Assembly: GCF_000313135.1 (NCBI RefSeq)
Contig: NW_004457372.1
Coordinates: forward strand, 35,633 to 99,632
DNA: 64,000 nucleotides
Source of the DNA: Acanthamoeba castellanii str. Neff
Lineage: Eukaryota; Discosea; Longamoebia; Acanthamoebidae
Direction: 5' to 3'
Shown: piece by piece, positions 1 through 10,562 of the stretch
How positions within the stretch are numbered: the stretch's first letter is position 1
Layout: every line of letters begins with the position of its first letter
Translations under genes and position numbers: made by a program
The notes under the pieces: model-generated
Database searches by the model: none
Told to the model about the DNA's origin: nothing
Seen by the model: only the letters and a program-made list of their open reading frames with translations

Positions 1-63
1 CACGCACACGCACACGCACACGCACTCGCACACGAGAGGCGTGAGTAGTGAGGAAGTGAGTAC

Positions 64-1049
64 AGGCAGCGTGGAACTGCTCTTGGAGGGTGCCGGGCAG
101 TTGGTGGCAGGTGGCACCGGCTGGGACCCGCGGCAGGTCCACCTCCGCTACCCGCAGCTCCTCCACCAGCATGCGATACACCGCGCCGCCGCGGGCGCCG
201 GCGCCCTTCAAGGCCCACTGCAGTGGCTGCACCCGACGGAGCACACGGCCGCCGCCGCCGCCATCGCTGTCGTGGTGGTGGTGGTCGGCTTCGTCGAACC
301 AGCCGTGGACGAGCGTGCGGGCCAGGGGGCCGTGGGGCGCCGGGGCGCGGACAAGGCGCGCGAGGGCGGCGTGGTGGTCGCACGAGATCGTCCACCGGAG
401 CAGGGCCTTGACTACGATTTCCTGAGCCGCGACCGGATCGGCCGCCGCGTCAGTGGTGGTGAGTTCGTCGACGTTGGCCTGGCGTGTCAGCTTGCCGCCA
501 CTGAGCCTGTGTGCGTGTGCGTGTGCGTGCGTGTGCGTGCGCGCGGTACCCACCATCAATTGTCTTCTCGTGTGTGCGGTGGTGCGTGTACGTGTGCGTG
601 TGCCTAGGCACCTGTGCAGGGTGCGCAGGGAGTGCTGGCTGAACAGACGCCAGTCGCCGCGCTTGCGCTCGTGCACTCGCGCTCTACGCTCGCATTTCCG
701 TCGGCTGGCCGCGTCCTTGGCCGCTGGCGGAGGCGCCGGCAACGGTCCTCCGGACTCTCTCCCGTGGGCCTGCCCCCAACTAATTTTAATTTTATATTCG
801 AACTAAAATTAATAAAAATATTAAATCAAATAATTTATAAATATAACAGGAAAAGAAGGTGGAGTGTGGTACGGTCCGCCAGAGCGTGCTCGAGTCGTGT
901 AAAAAGGAGCGCCACCGCCGGCAGACGGCTTCGGCCCGCGTCAGGTCAGCGATCGTGAGCCGCTCCAGCACGGCCAGCACCACCTCCACGGGCACGTCTG
1001 CCACCGCGTCAAAGAAGCTGCTGCAGCCGTCCACTTCGCCCTGCCCCAT
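64..1049 (-). CDS. F-box protein, 5' part (gene continues off the left edge)
   Basis: F-box proteins bring substrates to SCF ubiquitin ligases by binding Skp1. Three minus-strand exons are visible: 1049-873, 769-612 and 500-64. The protein starts MGQGEVDG. An F-box fits residues ~18-58, with DVPVEVVLAVLERL followed by CRRWRSF and ending in LWRT. The third exon is rich in Ala, Gly and His (a HHHH run) and shows no LRR, kelch or WD repeat that I recognise, so the substrate is unknown. That exon closes on a donor (GT at 63-62), so more exons lie to the left of the window. Intron 2 holds CG/TG-rich microsatellite sequence. The ATG is 261 bp from the next gene, head to head. Confidence 0.72.
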
Positions 1050-1310
1050 CTTGGTCGTTGGTATTTTTAAATGAATAAAGATAATAAAATGAATTTGCCG
1101 TTTTAAGGGAAGTACTTCTTTTCTTTTTCTTAAAATTGGAAAAGACTGTCCGAAAATAAGAATAAAAATAAAATCGATTTGACGCACACAGGCCAGTCGC
1201 GAGGACCGCTCGTCGCCTTCTTCTGCTCTTCTTCGTGCGCTGTACTACCGCGACATCTATTAAAACTTGAGCGATAACCAGAAAAGCAAAGTAATCTGAA
1301 ATCGACAACA

Positions 1311-3337
1311 ATGAACGGAAGGAAAGTGGTAACGAGCGCTATCATCGTGTCGCCGCCCAAGGATACGTGGGGACCCATCCAAGACATCAGGCTGAAGTTC
1401 GATAAGGCCTACAAGCGTTGGATGCCCCACATCAATCTCATCTACCCGTTCTTCCCTCGTACGTCCTCCCCCCGTTTTTTTAATTTATTATTTATTATTT
1501 ATTATATTTATTTCTGTCCATTTATTTACCCTTGCTGAATGTTAATTAATTACTTTTATTTTAATAAATAAATTAACATATCTTGTGTGCCCGGCGACAG
1601 AGTCCCAGTTCGAGTCGGTGCTGCCCGAGCTCAAGGCGGGACTCGCCGGCGTGGCTCCCTTCACCGTGCGCTTCGAAACGTTTGACTACTTCGAGCACGG
1701 CGCCAGCAGCTGTACCCTCTTCCTCAAGCCCACCGTACAGGTGCGGACTTGTTGTGGGCTTGCGTGTCGTGCGTTGTGTCGTGCGTTGTGTCGTTTCTAT
1801 GCGCGTGTTGTGTGCTGTGTGCGATCGCTGTGGCGTACGTGTTCACCCTGTCGTGTGCGTGTGGCGTGTGCGGTCTGTTGTCTGGTGTGCAGCCTCCGAA
1901 TGCGCTGCGCGAGCTGCAGGCGGCGCTGGAACGCGTCTTCCCGGCGTGCAACGAACAATCGACCAAGAGCGAGGACGGCTTCCATGCTCACCTCACCGTA
2001 GGCCAATTTAGGGGCAAGGTATGTCGTGTCGTGTCGTGTGTGTCGTGCGTGTCGTGCGTGTCGTGTGTGTGTCGTGGTGTGTGGTGCGGTCACTGACGTT
2101 GACGCTTCTCGGTCGGCCGCAGGCTATGGCCGAGAGGAAGAAGGCCGAGCTGCTGCGCTCGTGGAAACCGATCGAGTGGCGTGTGGACCACGTGCAGCTC
2201 ATTAGCAGGACATCGACCGACCCCTTCGAGGTGATCAACACCGTGCCGCTCGGCGTGGCCCCGACGCCGGCCCGCACTGCTCCCTCCTCGGTGTCTGCCA
2301 GCCCCGCGCGCAACCAACCTGCGCAACCCCAGCCTCAGACCCGGGCGCCCAGGCCGTCCCCTACCAGACAATCGGTACGCACCGCGCGCACACACGCACA
2401 CACCACCACCGCACACGCTCATTTTTTTCCTGATTTTGGTCAAAGTCGGAGACAGGCGCCCACAAGACTCCGCCCCAGCCGGACGAAACGGAGGGCATCG
2501 TGATCGAGCGTCTCAAAGTGGTACGCCCCCCCCCCACCCTCTCCCACCGGCGTCGTGATGATGGCCACGTCGACAGTCTCTGTCGCCCTTTGTTTGCGTG
2601 GTTGACGTTTGGTTTGACCTTGCTGGCTGGTACGTTACGCAGTGGATCGCGCGCAACTCGGCGGGACCCAAGGCAAGTCTGCCCAAGACCAAGGCCAAGC
2701 TCCGCGCCGCGATCAAGCCCATGTGCTCCGTCAAGGTACCTTGCCTTTGTGTGTGTGTCTGTTTGCATGCGTGCGTGTCTGTTTGCAGGCGCGGGCGCTG
2801 ACTTGAATTGAATTCGAATATAGGCCCAGCACCTCGACGTGGACGAAGCCGTGCGACAGCTGCAGAGCGAGGGCCACTTCAGTGTGGATGGTGCGGGAAA
2901 GATCACGTTCCTCAAGAAGAAGGCGGCTGAGGAGAGCGACAGGTTCAGCACCAACAGCTTTGTCGCCCGCGAGTCCTATCGCATGGCCAACGAAACCCGC
3001 AAGGATCCCGCCAAACTCGTACCGCAACCCTATGACAACACACACGACACACACGACACACACGACACACACGACACACACGACACACACGACACGACAC
3101 GCACGTGGTGCTCACTTTGCGTGCGATGGGGTTCGTCTATAGGCGTTGGTGAGGTGCAGGGAGTGGGTGGAAGCGCCGCTCAACAAGCCCACGACGCTCG
3201 ACGCGCTGAAGAACTCGCTGCGGCAGCTGTGTGTTAGTAAGGACGAGGTGGCGCCCGACGACGCCGTGAAGCTGCTCGAAGCCCACAACGTCGTCTTCAT
3301 CGACCTAGACGACAAGGTGACCTACGCCGATATCTAG
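1311..3337 (+). CDS. 2H phosphoesterase-like protein (2'-5' RNA ligase superfamily)
   Basis: Exons 1311-1458, 1601-1740, 1893-2018, 2123-2374, 2446-2520, 2643-2735, 2824-3018 and 3143-3337 join in frame to 407 residues. The first ~140 residues look like the 2H phosphoesterase / RNA ligase-cyclic phosphodiesterase fold. The first motif is WMPHINLIYPF and the second is HAHLTVGQF. The first histidine motif is HIN rather than the usual H-x-T/S, so activity cannot be assumed. A Pro/Ser/Thr-rich linker follows (residues ~180-240). The C-terminal half is basic and helical, with no name I can give; in other eukaryotes similar proteins carry a C-terminal extension of unknown role. Intron 7 contains a CGACACACA array. 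Substrate unknown. Confidence 0.72.
3035..3095 (+). repeat. CGACACACA 9-mer array in intron
   Basis: About six copies of a 9-bp unit in intron 7 of the 2H phosphoesterase gene. Confidence 0.92.
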
Positions 3338-3652
3338 AGCTCACTCAGCGCCCGCTTGCGGCTCATGTTCTTTATTTATAAATTCAAAAACCCAAAAACA
3401 GACAAATAAATTCAAAAGAAAATACCAAACCCAACTCCGTTACACAAAATTCAACAAAGATTAAGTTTCGGGATGGAGCTGAACAGGATAGGTGTGGGCC
3501 GTCGCGCCTTTTGTCACGGCCGTAGCCTGCACGCAGTACGCACTCCCCATCACGAATCTGAATTAAATTGCAATCCAAATTTAATCGATCGATGATGATT
3601 TCTTGGAAAGCCGCTGCCGCGGGCTACGGGAGGGCCGTTGGTGCTGGCCAAG

Positions 3653-6633
3653 ATGCCGCCGGGGCGAAGGGCGGCATCGACGTTTGCCGAGGAGGTCAAG
3701 AATGGGCCGGGACTGGCGGACTTCATCCGGTCCTCCTCCGCGGCGCCTTCATCTGCATCTTCTTCGGCCACCACTACGGCGGCAGATGTCGAGCTCGACC
3801 TGCCCTCTTCGTTCCCGCGGCACCTCCTCGACCAAAGCGAGAACACACGTACGGCGCCACACATGCATTCCCTCACGAAGACGTCAGGGTAAACACTAAC
3901 GTACATGTGCCGTATGCGTGTGCGTGTGCGTGTGCGGTCGTGCTTTTGTCGTGTGTGTCGTGTGTCGTGTGTCGTGTGCTGGCGAATGAGAAGCCAAGCG
4001 CAAGGTGTTCATGGAAACGTACGGCTGCCAGATGAATTCGTCGGACTCAGAGATCGTGATGTCCATCATGCAGAAGGCCGGCTACGAGGAGACCGCCGCC
4101 CTGGACGACGTACGTCGATCTCTCTTTTCTTTTTCTGTTCCTTATTCTATTCTCTATCAGTGGCATAACACTCGCTGTCGCTGTGTCGTGTGGCGTGTGT
4201 CGTGTTGTGTGTCGTGTTGTGTGTGTTGTCATGGCCAGGCCGATATCATCTTTGTAAATACGTGCGCCATCCGCGACAACGCTGAGCGTAAGGTGTGGGA
4301 TCGCCTCAACCACTTCAAGAACATGAAGAGGGCCAACAAGCAGGTACAACGCGCCCAGTTCATCACTCTTCCAAAGTTTGGCCTCAGCCTGACCTGCGGC
4401 ACCGCACACGCACACGCGCGCGCGCGCGCGCACACACACACACGCACGCACGCACGCACGCACACACACCTACAACAGAGTAAGCGAGTGGTGGGTGTGC
4501 TCGGTTGCATGGCCGAGCGGCTCAAGTCGCGGCTGTTGGAGAGCGACAAGCTGGTCGACTTGGTGGTGGGTCCGGACGCCTACCGGTCGCTGCCCTCGCT
4601 GCTCACTGAGGTGGAGAGCGGGCAGACGGCGATGAACGTCCAGCTGTCCATGGAGGAGACCTATGCCGACATCCGGCCCGTTCGCACCACCTCCAACAAC
4701 CTTTCCGCTTATTTGTACGCTCACGGCTCCCTCTCTGGTTCCAAGGCCCTGAGCGCTGACACACACACCACACCACACCACACACGCCCACACACACACA
4801 CACACACACTACCGCACACCACCACACACCACCGCACACGCTGCGCTGCACGTGGGATGCAGGTCAATTATGCGCGGGTGCAACAACATGTGTTCGTACT
4901 GCATCGTGCCGTTCACGCGGGGACGCGAGAGATCGCGTCCGATCGCGTCCATTCTGGACGAAGTGCGCCAACTGTCCGACCAGGGCGTCAAAGAGGTTCG
5001 TTCGGGCGTCCCACCACTCCAGTACTGGCCTGCTCCGCTGCTGTACACTCAATCGCCCGCGTTCGCGTTCCCGTCGCGCAGGTGGTGCTGCTCGGACAGA
5101 ACGTGAATTCCTACAACGACCTCTCCGAGCAGACCTTCCCCGTGTCCGATCCCACGCAGCTCCTTAGCAAGTACGCGCCCATTTCTAAATATAAATATAA
5201 TATAAAACCTATTAACTTTATATAACTATAATTTCTATATATTTATTCAATATTAATGATAATACTCGCCCAGGGGCTTCGGGAGCATGGTCAAACCCAA
5301 CCCGGGAGGCGTTCGCTTCACGCAGCTGATGGACCAGGTGTCGCGGATCGATCCCGAGATGCGGGTCCGCTTTACCAGCCCGCACCCCAAGGATTTCCCT
5401 GACGATGTACGACGACGTGTGCGCGGCGTGTGCGGTGGTGTGCGTGTGCGTGTGCGGTGGTGCGTGTGCGAGTGCGAGTCTGTGTGCGGTGAGATGCTCA
5501 CAAAATGAATGTGGGGGTGTGTCAACCGCAGCTGCTGCACTTGATTGCGGAGCGGCCCAACCTGTGCAACGCAGTGCACATCCCGGCGCAGAGCGGCAAC
5601 TCGGAGGTGCTGCACAACATGCGAAGGTTCTACACACGCGAGGCCTATCTCGAACTCATCCAGCGCATGCGCGAAGTCATCCCCAGTACGTACTGCTACG
5701 CATGCCACACATTCATCACATTCAATGAGTTCACGAGCGAGCTAACCCTTGAGGCTGTCGTGTGTGTCGTGTGTGTCGTGTGTGTCGTGTGCGTCGTGTG
5801 CGTCGTGTGTGTCGTGTGGTTTGCAAGACGTGGGCCTGTCCAGTGACTTCATCTCCGGTTTCTGTGGCGAGACCGAAGAGCACCACCAGGACACCTTGTC
5901 CCTCCTGCGGGAAGTCAGGTACTGCTGGGCTACAGTCGACTACTCTGCCACCATTCAATCTCACACTACCCGCGTGTAGGTTCGATCAGGCGTTCATGTT
6001 CGCCTACTCGATGCGCGAAAAGACCAACGCCCACCGAACACTTCAGTACGGGCCAACCTTTTACATGCTATTTTATTCTTTAATATATATATATTCTATT
6101 TTTCTTTTATTTATTCTAGTTATTCAATCGTTACTATTTCGTTGGCTAACTGGTGGGCAGGGACAACGTGCCGGAGGAGGTGAAGCAGCAGCGGCTGAAG
6201 GAGGTGATCCAGACCTTCTTCGCCACGCTCGCCGAGAAGAGCAGGGAGGAGATCGGCCGACGCCACCTCGTCCTCGTCGAAGGGGTACATCACTCGACCA
6301 CCATCAACTCCTCATTCATTCATTCCTCATTCATTCCTTTTCATTTATTTACTTCTTCTTCGTCTTCATCATCTGCAGACCAGCAGACGTTCGTCCGACG
6401 ATCTTATGGGCCGGACGGACAACAACAAGAAGGTGGTGTTCCCGAACATGAAGGTCGATGCCGAGTACGGTGGCGCTACCACAGGCGGTGCGGCGGCCAA
6501 GGTGGAGGTGCGGCCGGGCGACTACGTGGTGGTCGAGGTGGAGAGCACCACCGGGATCACCCTGCTCGGCCGACCCCTCGCCCGCACCACCCTCTCACGC
6601 TTCGCCCAACAAGGTGCCGTCGCGTCTTGCTGA
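3653..6633 (+). CDS. CDK5RAP1: CDK5RAP1/MiaB-type tRNA methylthiotransferase
   Basis: This family is a radical-SAM enzyme that converts i6A37 of tRNA to ms2i6A, usually in mitochondria. Twelve exons (3653-3848, 3994-4109, 4239-4343, 4479-4714, 4863-4995, 5082-5170, 5274-5406, 5532-5685, 5828-5918, 5980-6045, 6161-6284, 6379-6633) give 565 residues, close to the usual ~590. The N-terminal cluster cysteines are in [17 protein letters not shown] and [10 protein letters not shown]. The radical-SAM cluster is CNNMCSYC in [13 protein letters not shown]. The MiaB signatures [17 protein letters not shown] and [11 protein letters not shown] are present, and a TRAM domain closes the protein ([12 protein letters not shown]). 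The ATG at 3653 was chosen because an in-frame stop lies just upstream (3596). No clear mitochondrial presequence is seen, so an extra 5' exon is possible. Confidence 0.93.
5757..5816 (+). repeat. GTCGTGTGT 9-mer array in intron
   Basis: Six to seven copies, reverse-complement of the unit at 3035, in the intron 5686-5827 of CDK5RAP1; two copies carry T to C changes (GTCGTGTGC). Confidence 0.92.
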
Positions 6634-6782
6634 ATAGTAATGTGTGTGTCATTCTTCACATTCCAATGGAAACATGGCAGTGTTGTGTGGTGCAAGCATG
6701 TTTTATGCGCTATTCACAAGAACGTCTCCTCATCGGAGGAGTCGTGAAGGTGTCGATCTGGGCCTTCTTGCCATGGGGCCGT

Positions 6783-7706
6783 TTACTCATCGAGGCACTG
6801 GGCAGCGCACTGCTGGGCCTCGGGGCAATCCTCGCCCTCGGCCACGTAGACGCCGTCGTCGTTGGGGTAGCAGCCGTTGGCGTCGGGGTAGACGATGCCC
6901 ACGCTGGTGTTGATCGGGTAGCAGCCCTCGGCGTTCCTGTAGACAGCGACGCCGTTGATCAGAGCCGGGCAGCAGCCGTTCGCGTCCCTGTAGAGGTTGG
7001 TCGACTCGCAAGGGCCGGTGGGAACTGGTGATGGACCAGGTTAGCCATCATCATCATCATCATCAACAACATCATCACCAATGGAGCGAGCAAGAAGTAG
7101 TGGACGTACTGGCGGCAGGCGACGAAGAGGGCGAAGGGGAGGCGGAGGGGGTCTCGGGCGCAGCAGAGGGCGAAGACGAGGGCGAAGCGGAGGCCGAGGG
7201 GGAAGCCGAAGCCGAGGGCGACGCAGAGGGAGAAGCCGAAGGGGAAGCGGAGGCCGAGGGGGAAGCCGACGGGGAGGGCGAGGCCTCGGGGGCAGGGGTG
7301 CTCACGATCGGGGTGGGGGAGGGGGTCGGGGCGCCCTGGGTCGTGTTGAAGCACTCGGGCGCGCACGGGTTGGTGCAGTTCTCAACGCCCTCGTAGAAGC
7401 CCTGTGTTACACGTCAGCGACTTATTCCAGGAATGCACATTCCGCAGCACATTCATACATTCCACGCAAGAAGCCGGGGCGTACTTCAAGGTCGGGGTAG
7501 CAGCCGAACTCGTCCGAGTACTGCACGCCGAGGTCGGTGAGGATCGGGTAGCAGCCATCGGCGCCGGGGTAGTAGGCCGAGCCGTTGAGGAAGATCGGGC
7601 AGCAGCCGTCGCCATTGCTGAAAAAGTCAGCGCCGCAGTCCAGGTTCTGCGCCCGGGCCATGATCACCACGGCGGCCAGCATCACGAGCCCGAGTACGCT
7701 CTTCAT
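6783..7706 (-). CDS. Secreted Leo-lectin-like protein with two 8-Cys modules
   Basis: Exons 7706-7485, 7401-7110 and 7024-6783 give 251 residues. A signal peptide (MKSVLGLVMLAAVVIMARA) is followed by two matching halves. Each half has eight cysteines and three repeats: one GCCP copy then two GCYP copies (NGDGCCPIF, GADGCYPIL, DEFGCYPDL; then DANGCCPAL, NAEGCYPIN, DANGCYPND). Each half ends in a three-Cys tail. Between them is a long Ser/Pro/Ala spacer of SPSA-type repeats. Two 8-Cys domains around a low-complexity spacer is the layout described for Leo lectins of the Acanthamoeba cyst wall, which bind cellulose. The match is by architecture only; no alignment was run. Convergent with CDK5RAP1, 149 bp apart. 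Confidence 0.7.
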
Positions 7707-8273
7707 CTCTAGAGATTGGGGTTGATGGTGGTGGAGTAGAGGGCTCTGTAGTTGTGGGTTGTGAGAGATGAAGTACTTTGGTCAGACCAGCTGTGGAGCT
7801 TTAAGTACCAGGAGCGGGGAGTCTGGCGGCCAATCAGGTAATTGGGCCACCTACAAAAAGAGCCGCAAGGATTAGGTCCGACCGACCAGGCACCCGGTTT
7901 TCGCCAGGTCCTCGCGGCGCAACATGCCTTGGAAGTCCAGCATGAGGCTCTTTTCTCCCAAATTCCACTCCCAATTGGTCCGCTAACAAGGAATGTGCGG
8001 AATGTCCCATAATCCAATACGTCGGAGACCTGCGGACAATAACCCCACGGCGAGTATGTGGATCCACACGCGGGCAACGAGCGTGAGTGTGGCGCGAGGT
8101 CTGCAGTAGTTCTGTGGGCATCAAAGTGTATGTTGCACCAAGGGGCACACCCCAAAAGAAACTCAGCCAAGGGGGGATTCACCGCAAGGCTTCGGAGAAG
8201 AAAGCAGGAAATATGGTTGGGGGGGACGACCAAGGCAAGTTGTGCATCACCACACTGACCAAGCTCAAGGTTG
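7707..8273. other. Spacer between divergent genes
   Basis: Spacer of about 570 bp between the start of the lectin-like gene (minus) and the DEAD-box copy (plus). It has no convincing ORF. GGAATGT occurs twice near 7989-8008, and a CCCAATTGG CCAAT-like box lies just before it at about 7970. These may be promoter elements but nothing decides which gene they serve. Confidence 0.4.
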
Positions 8274-10462
8274 ATGCGCCACAGCTCGCAACATGACCGC
8301 CATGGTTTAACTCAAGCGCCGCCCCAGCGTGGGCACCACACTCTTGAGTTGAACCCCGAACACCACTCCTTCTCTCGCGTTGGCAGCATCGATGGCCGGC
8401 GCGACAGTGGCCGCGCACTCTACGTGCCGCCCCACCAACGGCGCAACCGGCAGCAGCAGCAACGAGGGCCAACACCACGACCGCTGCCGCTCGACCGCGA
8501 CAACTGGGGGGCGACCAACCGCCAGTTCCACGCCGCGGCCGGCCAGTGGCCCGACCTGCCCGTCGAGGTGGTCGATGCCGACACCACGCAGCCGGTTCCC
8601 AGCCCGAGCCCCGTGGCCTCGTTCGCCGAGGGCGGGCTGGACCCGCTGGTTCTCCGCAACCTCCTGCGACAAGACGAGCCCGCTGGCGCCGCGGACAGGC
8701 CACCCACGCTGCTGGAGCGGCACGCCATGCCCATCGTCCGGGCCGGCCACGACCTCTTGGTCATCGCGCCCACCCACGAATCGACCACCCTCGTCGCCTT
8801 CCTTGCGCCGCTCATCTCCGCACTCCACCACCGCGGTGGCCGACCCGCCACCACTCATCAGCAGCTGCAGGCTGTGATCGTGGCGCCGTGGGTCGGGCTG
8901 GCGCAGCAGATCCTGGACGAGGTGCGCAGGCTGACCCTCGGCGGCCCGCTACGCTCCTGCCTGCTGGGCTGTGGCGGTGCCGGTGATGTCGATGACGTCG
9001 ACGTCCTGGTGAGCTTGCCCGAGAAGCTGGCCGACAGCGTCCACCGGCGCCACGTATCGCTCGACAGCCTCCGCTTCGTCGTGCTCTACGAGCTCGATCG
9101 TCTCCTCGAGGCAGACTTAGGTCGACAGCTCGACTACATCATCACCGCCGGTGGTGCCGGCGCCGATGGTGATGAGAATGTTGAGAATGTCACCAGCCAG
9201 ACGCTGCTGTTCTCGGCCACGCTGCCCGCTGGCGTGAAGCGGTTCGCGTCGCAGGAGCTCAGGGACTCGAGGCGGCTGACCCTCGTCGTCGGCCGCTATC
9301 GGCCCTCGCCGCAGGCCGCCGTCACCCAGACGCTGCTGCGCGTCGACGACGAGCGCGGCAAGCCCGAGGCCCTGGTCCAGCTCCTCCTGCGTAAGAATGC
9401 CGAGAATGCCGAGAATGACGGCTCGGCCACCTCGGGCACCAGGACCAAGCGTCTGACGGCGATCTTTGTGCAGACCAAGCGCGGGGTGGACCAGCTCGCC
9501 GCATTCCTCGCGCGCCAGCCCGAGCTTGCTGCGCTCGGCATGGCAGTGGTCGCGATCCACGGCGACACGCCCAGCGCGAGCGCGAGTCCCGCATGTCCCT
9601 GTTTCTCGCAGGCGCGGCGCCGGTGCTGGTCGCCACCGCGGTGTCGGTCCGCGGCACGATCGGGCCCGACGACGCCAGGCAGCTGCACGTGGTCGAGTAC
9701 GACATGCCGACCCACATCGACGAGTACGTGTATCATGTGGGCTACGCCCGCCTGGGTGCATCGGGAGGCACTACGACGGTCTTCGTGTCTCCCAGGCGCG
9801 ATGCCGGTGTGCTGCCCGACTTGGTTGAGCTTCTACGCGAGAACCAGCAGGAGGTCCCCGAATGGCTGCCAGCCGTCGCCACCAACCAGACGCTGCTGCG
9901 CGTGGACGACGAGAGCGACAAGCCCCAGGCCGTCATGAGCCTCCTGCGCGAGCACCACCGCGGCTACACCAGCGAGAACAACCACTGCCCCAACAGCACC
10001 GGCGACGGTGTGAAGCGCCTGACGGCGATCTTCATCCGGTCCAAGCGTGCGGTGGACCAGTTCGCCGCGTACCTCGCGGGCCAGCCCGGCACGCCGGGTC
10101 CGGTGGTGGTCGTCCACGGCGACTTGTCGATGCACGAGCGCGCAGCCGCCATGGCGTCGTTCCTGTCGGGCGCGGCGCCTGTGCTGGTCGCCACGGCGGT
10201 GACGGTGCGGGAGTGGATGTACCGCGATGACAGCCGGCAGCTGCACATGATCGAGTACGACATGCCGCCCAGCATAGACACGTACGACATGCCGCCGCAC
10301 GTGGTGGGCTACGCCGGCCTGGGGGTGTACGGGCACACCACTGTGTTGGTGACGCCCAAACGCGACGCCGCCGTGCTGCCCGACCTGGTTGAGCTCCTGC
10401 GCGAAGCGCGGCAGGAGGTACCCGAGTGGTTGGAACGCCTGGTCGACACTCCCGCCAAGTGA
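8274..10462 (+). pseudogene. Eroded Ded1/DDX3-like DEAD-box helicase with doubled C-terminal lobe and a frameshift
   Basis: The sequence reads as one intronless helicase copy in two frames. Frame 1 (8274 to ~9580) starts with a DDX3-like RALYVPPHQRR stretch and runs through lobe 1. Where active enzymes have A-x-T-G-S-G-K-T it has APTHESTT, and where they have DEAD it has YELD; LFSATLP (motif III) is intact. At ~9570-9590 the frame changes: GDT in one frame is followed by QRERE in the next, as if one base were lost. Lobe 2 then continues (9593 onward), with HVGYARLG in place of motif VI HRIGRTGR. A second lobe-2 copy follows (VKRLTAIFIRSKRAVDQF to the stop at 10462). All ATP-site motifs are degraded, so it is a pseudogene or a non-enzymatic relic. 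Confidence 0.72.
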
Positions 10463-10562
10463 CCACCCGCTTTGAAGCGGCCACACACACCGCACACATC
10501 GCACACGGAAAACTAAAAACGCCCTTTGCTTTGGCTGCACATGAAACAAGCTCGGCTGGTTA

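Noticed and set aside
3035..3095. CRISPR-like direct repeats
   Set aside because: Units are 4-9 bp and contiguous with no spacers; these are microsatellites in introns.
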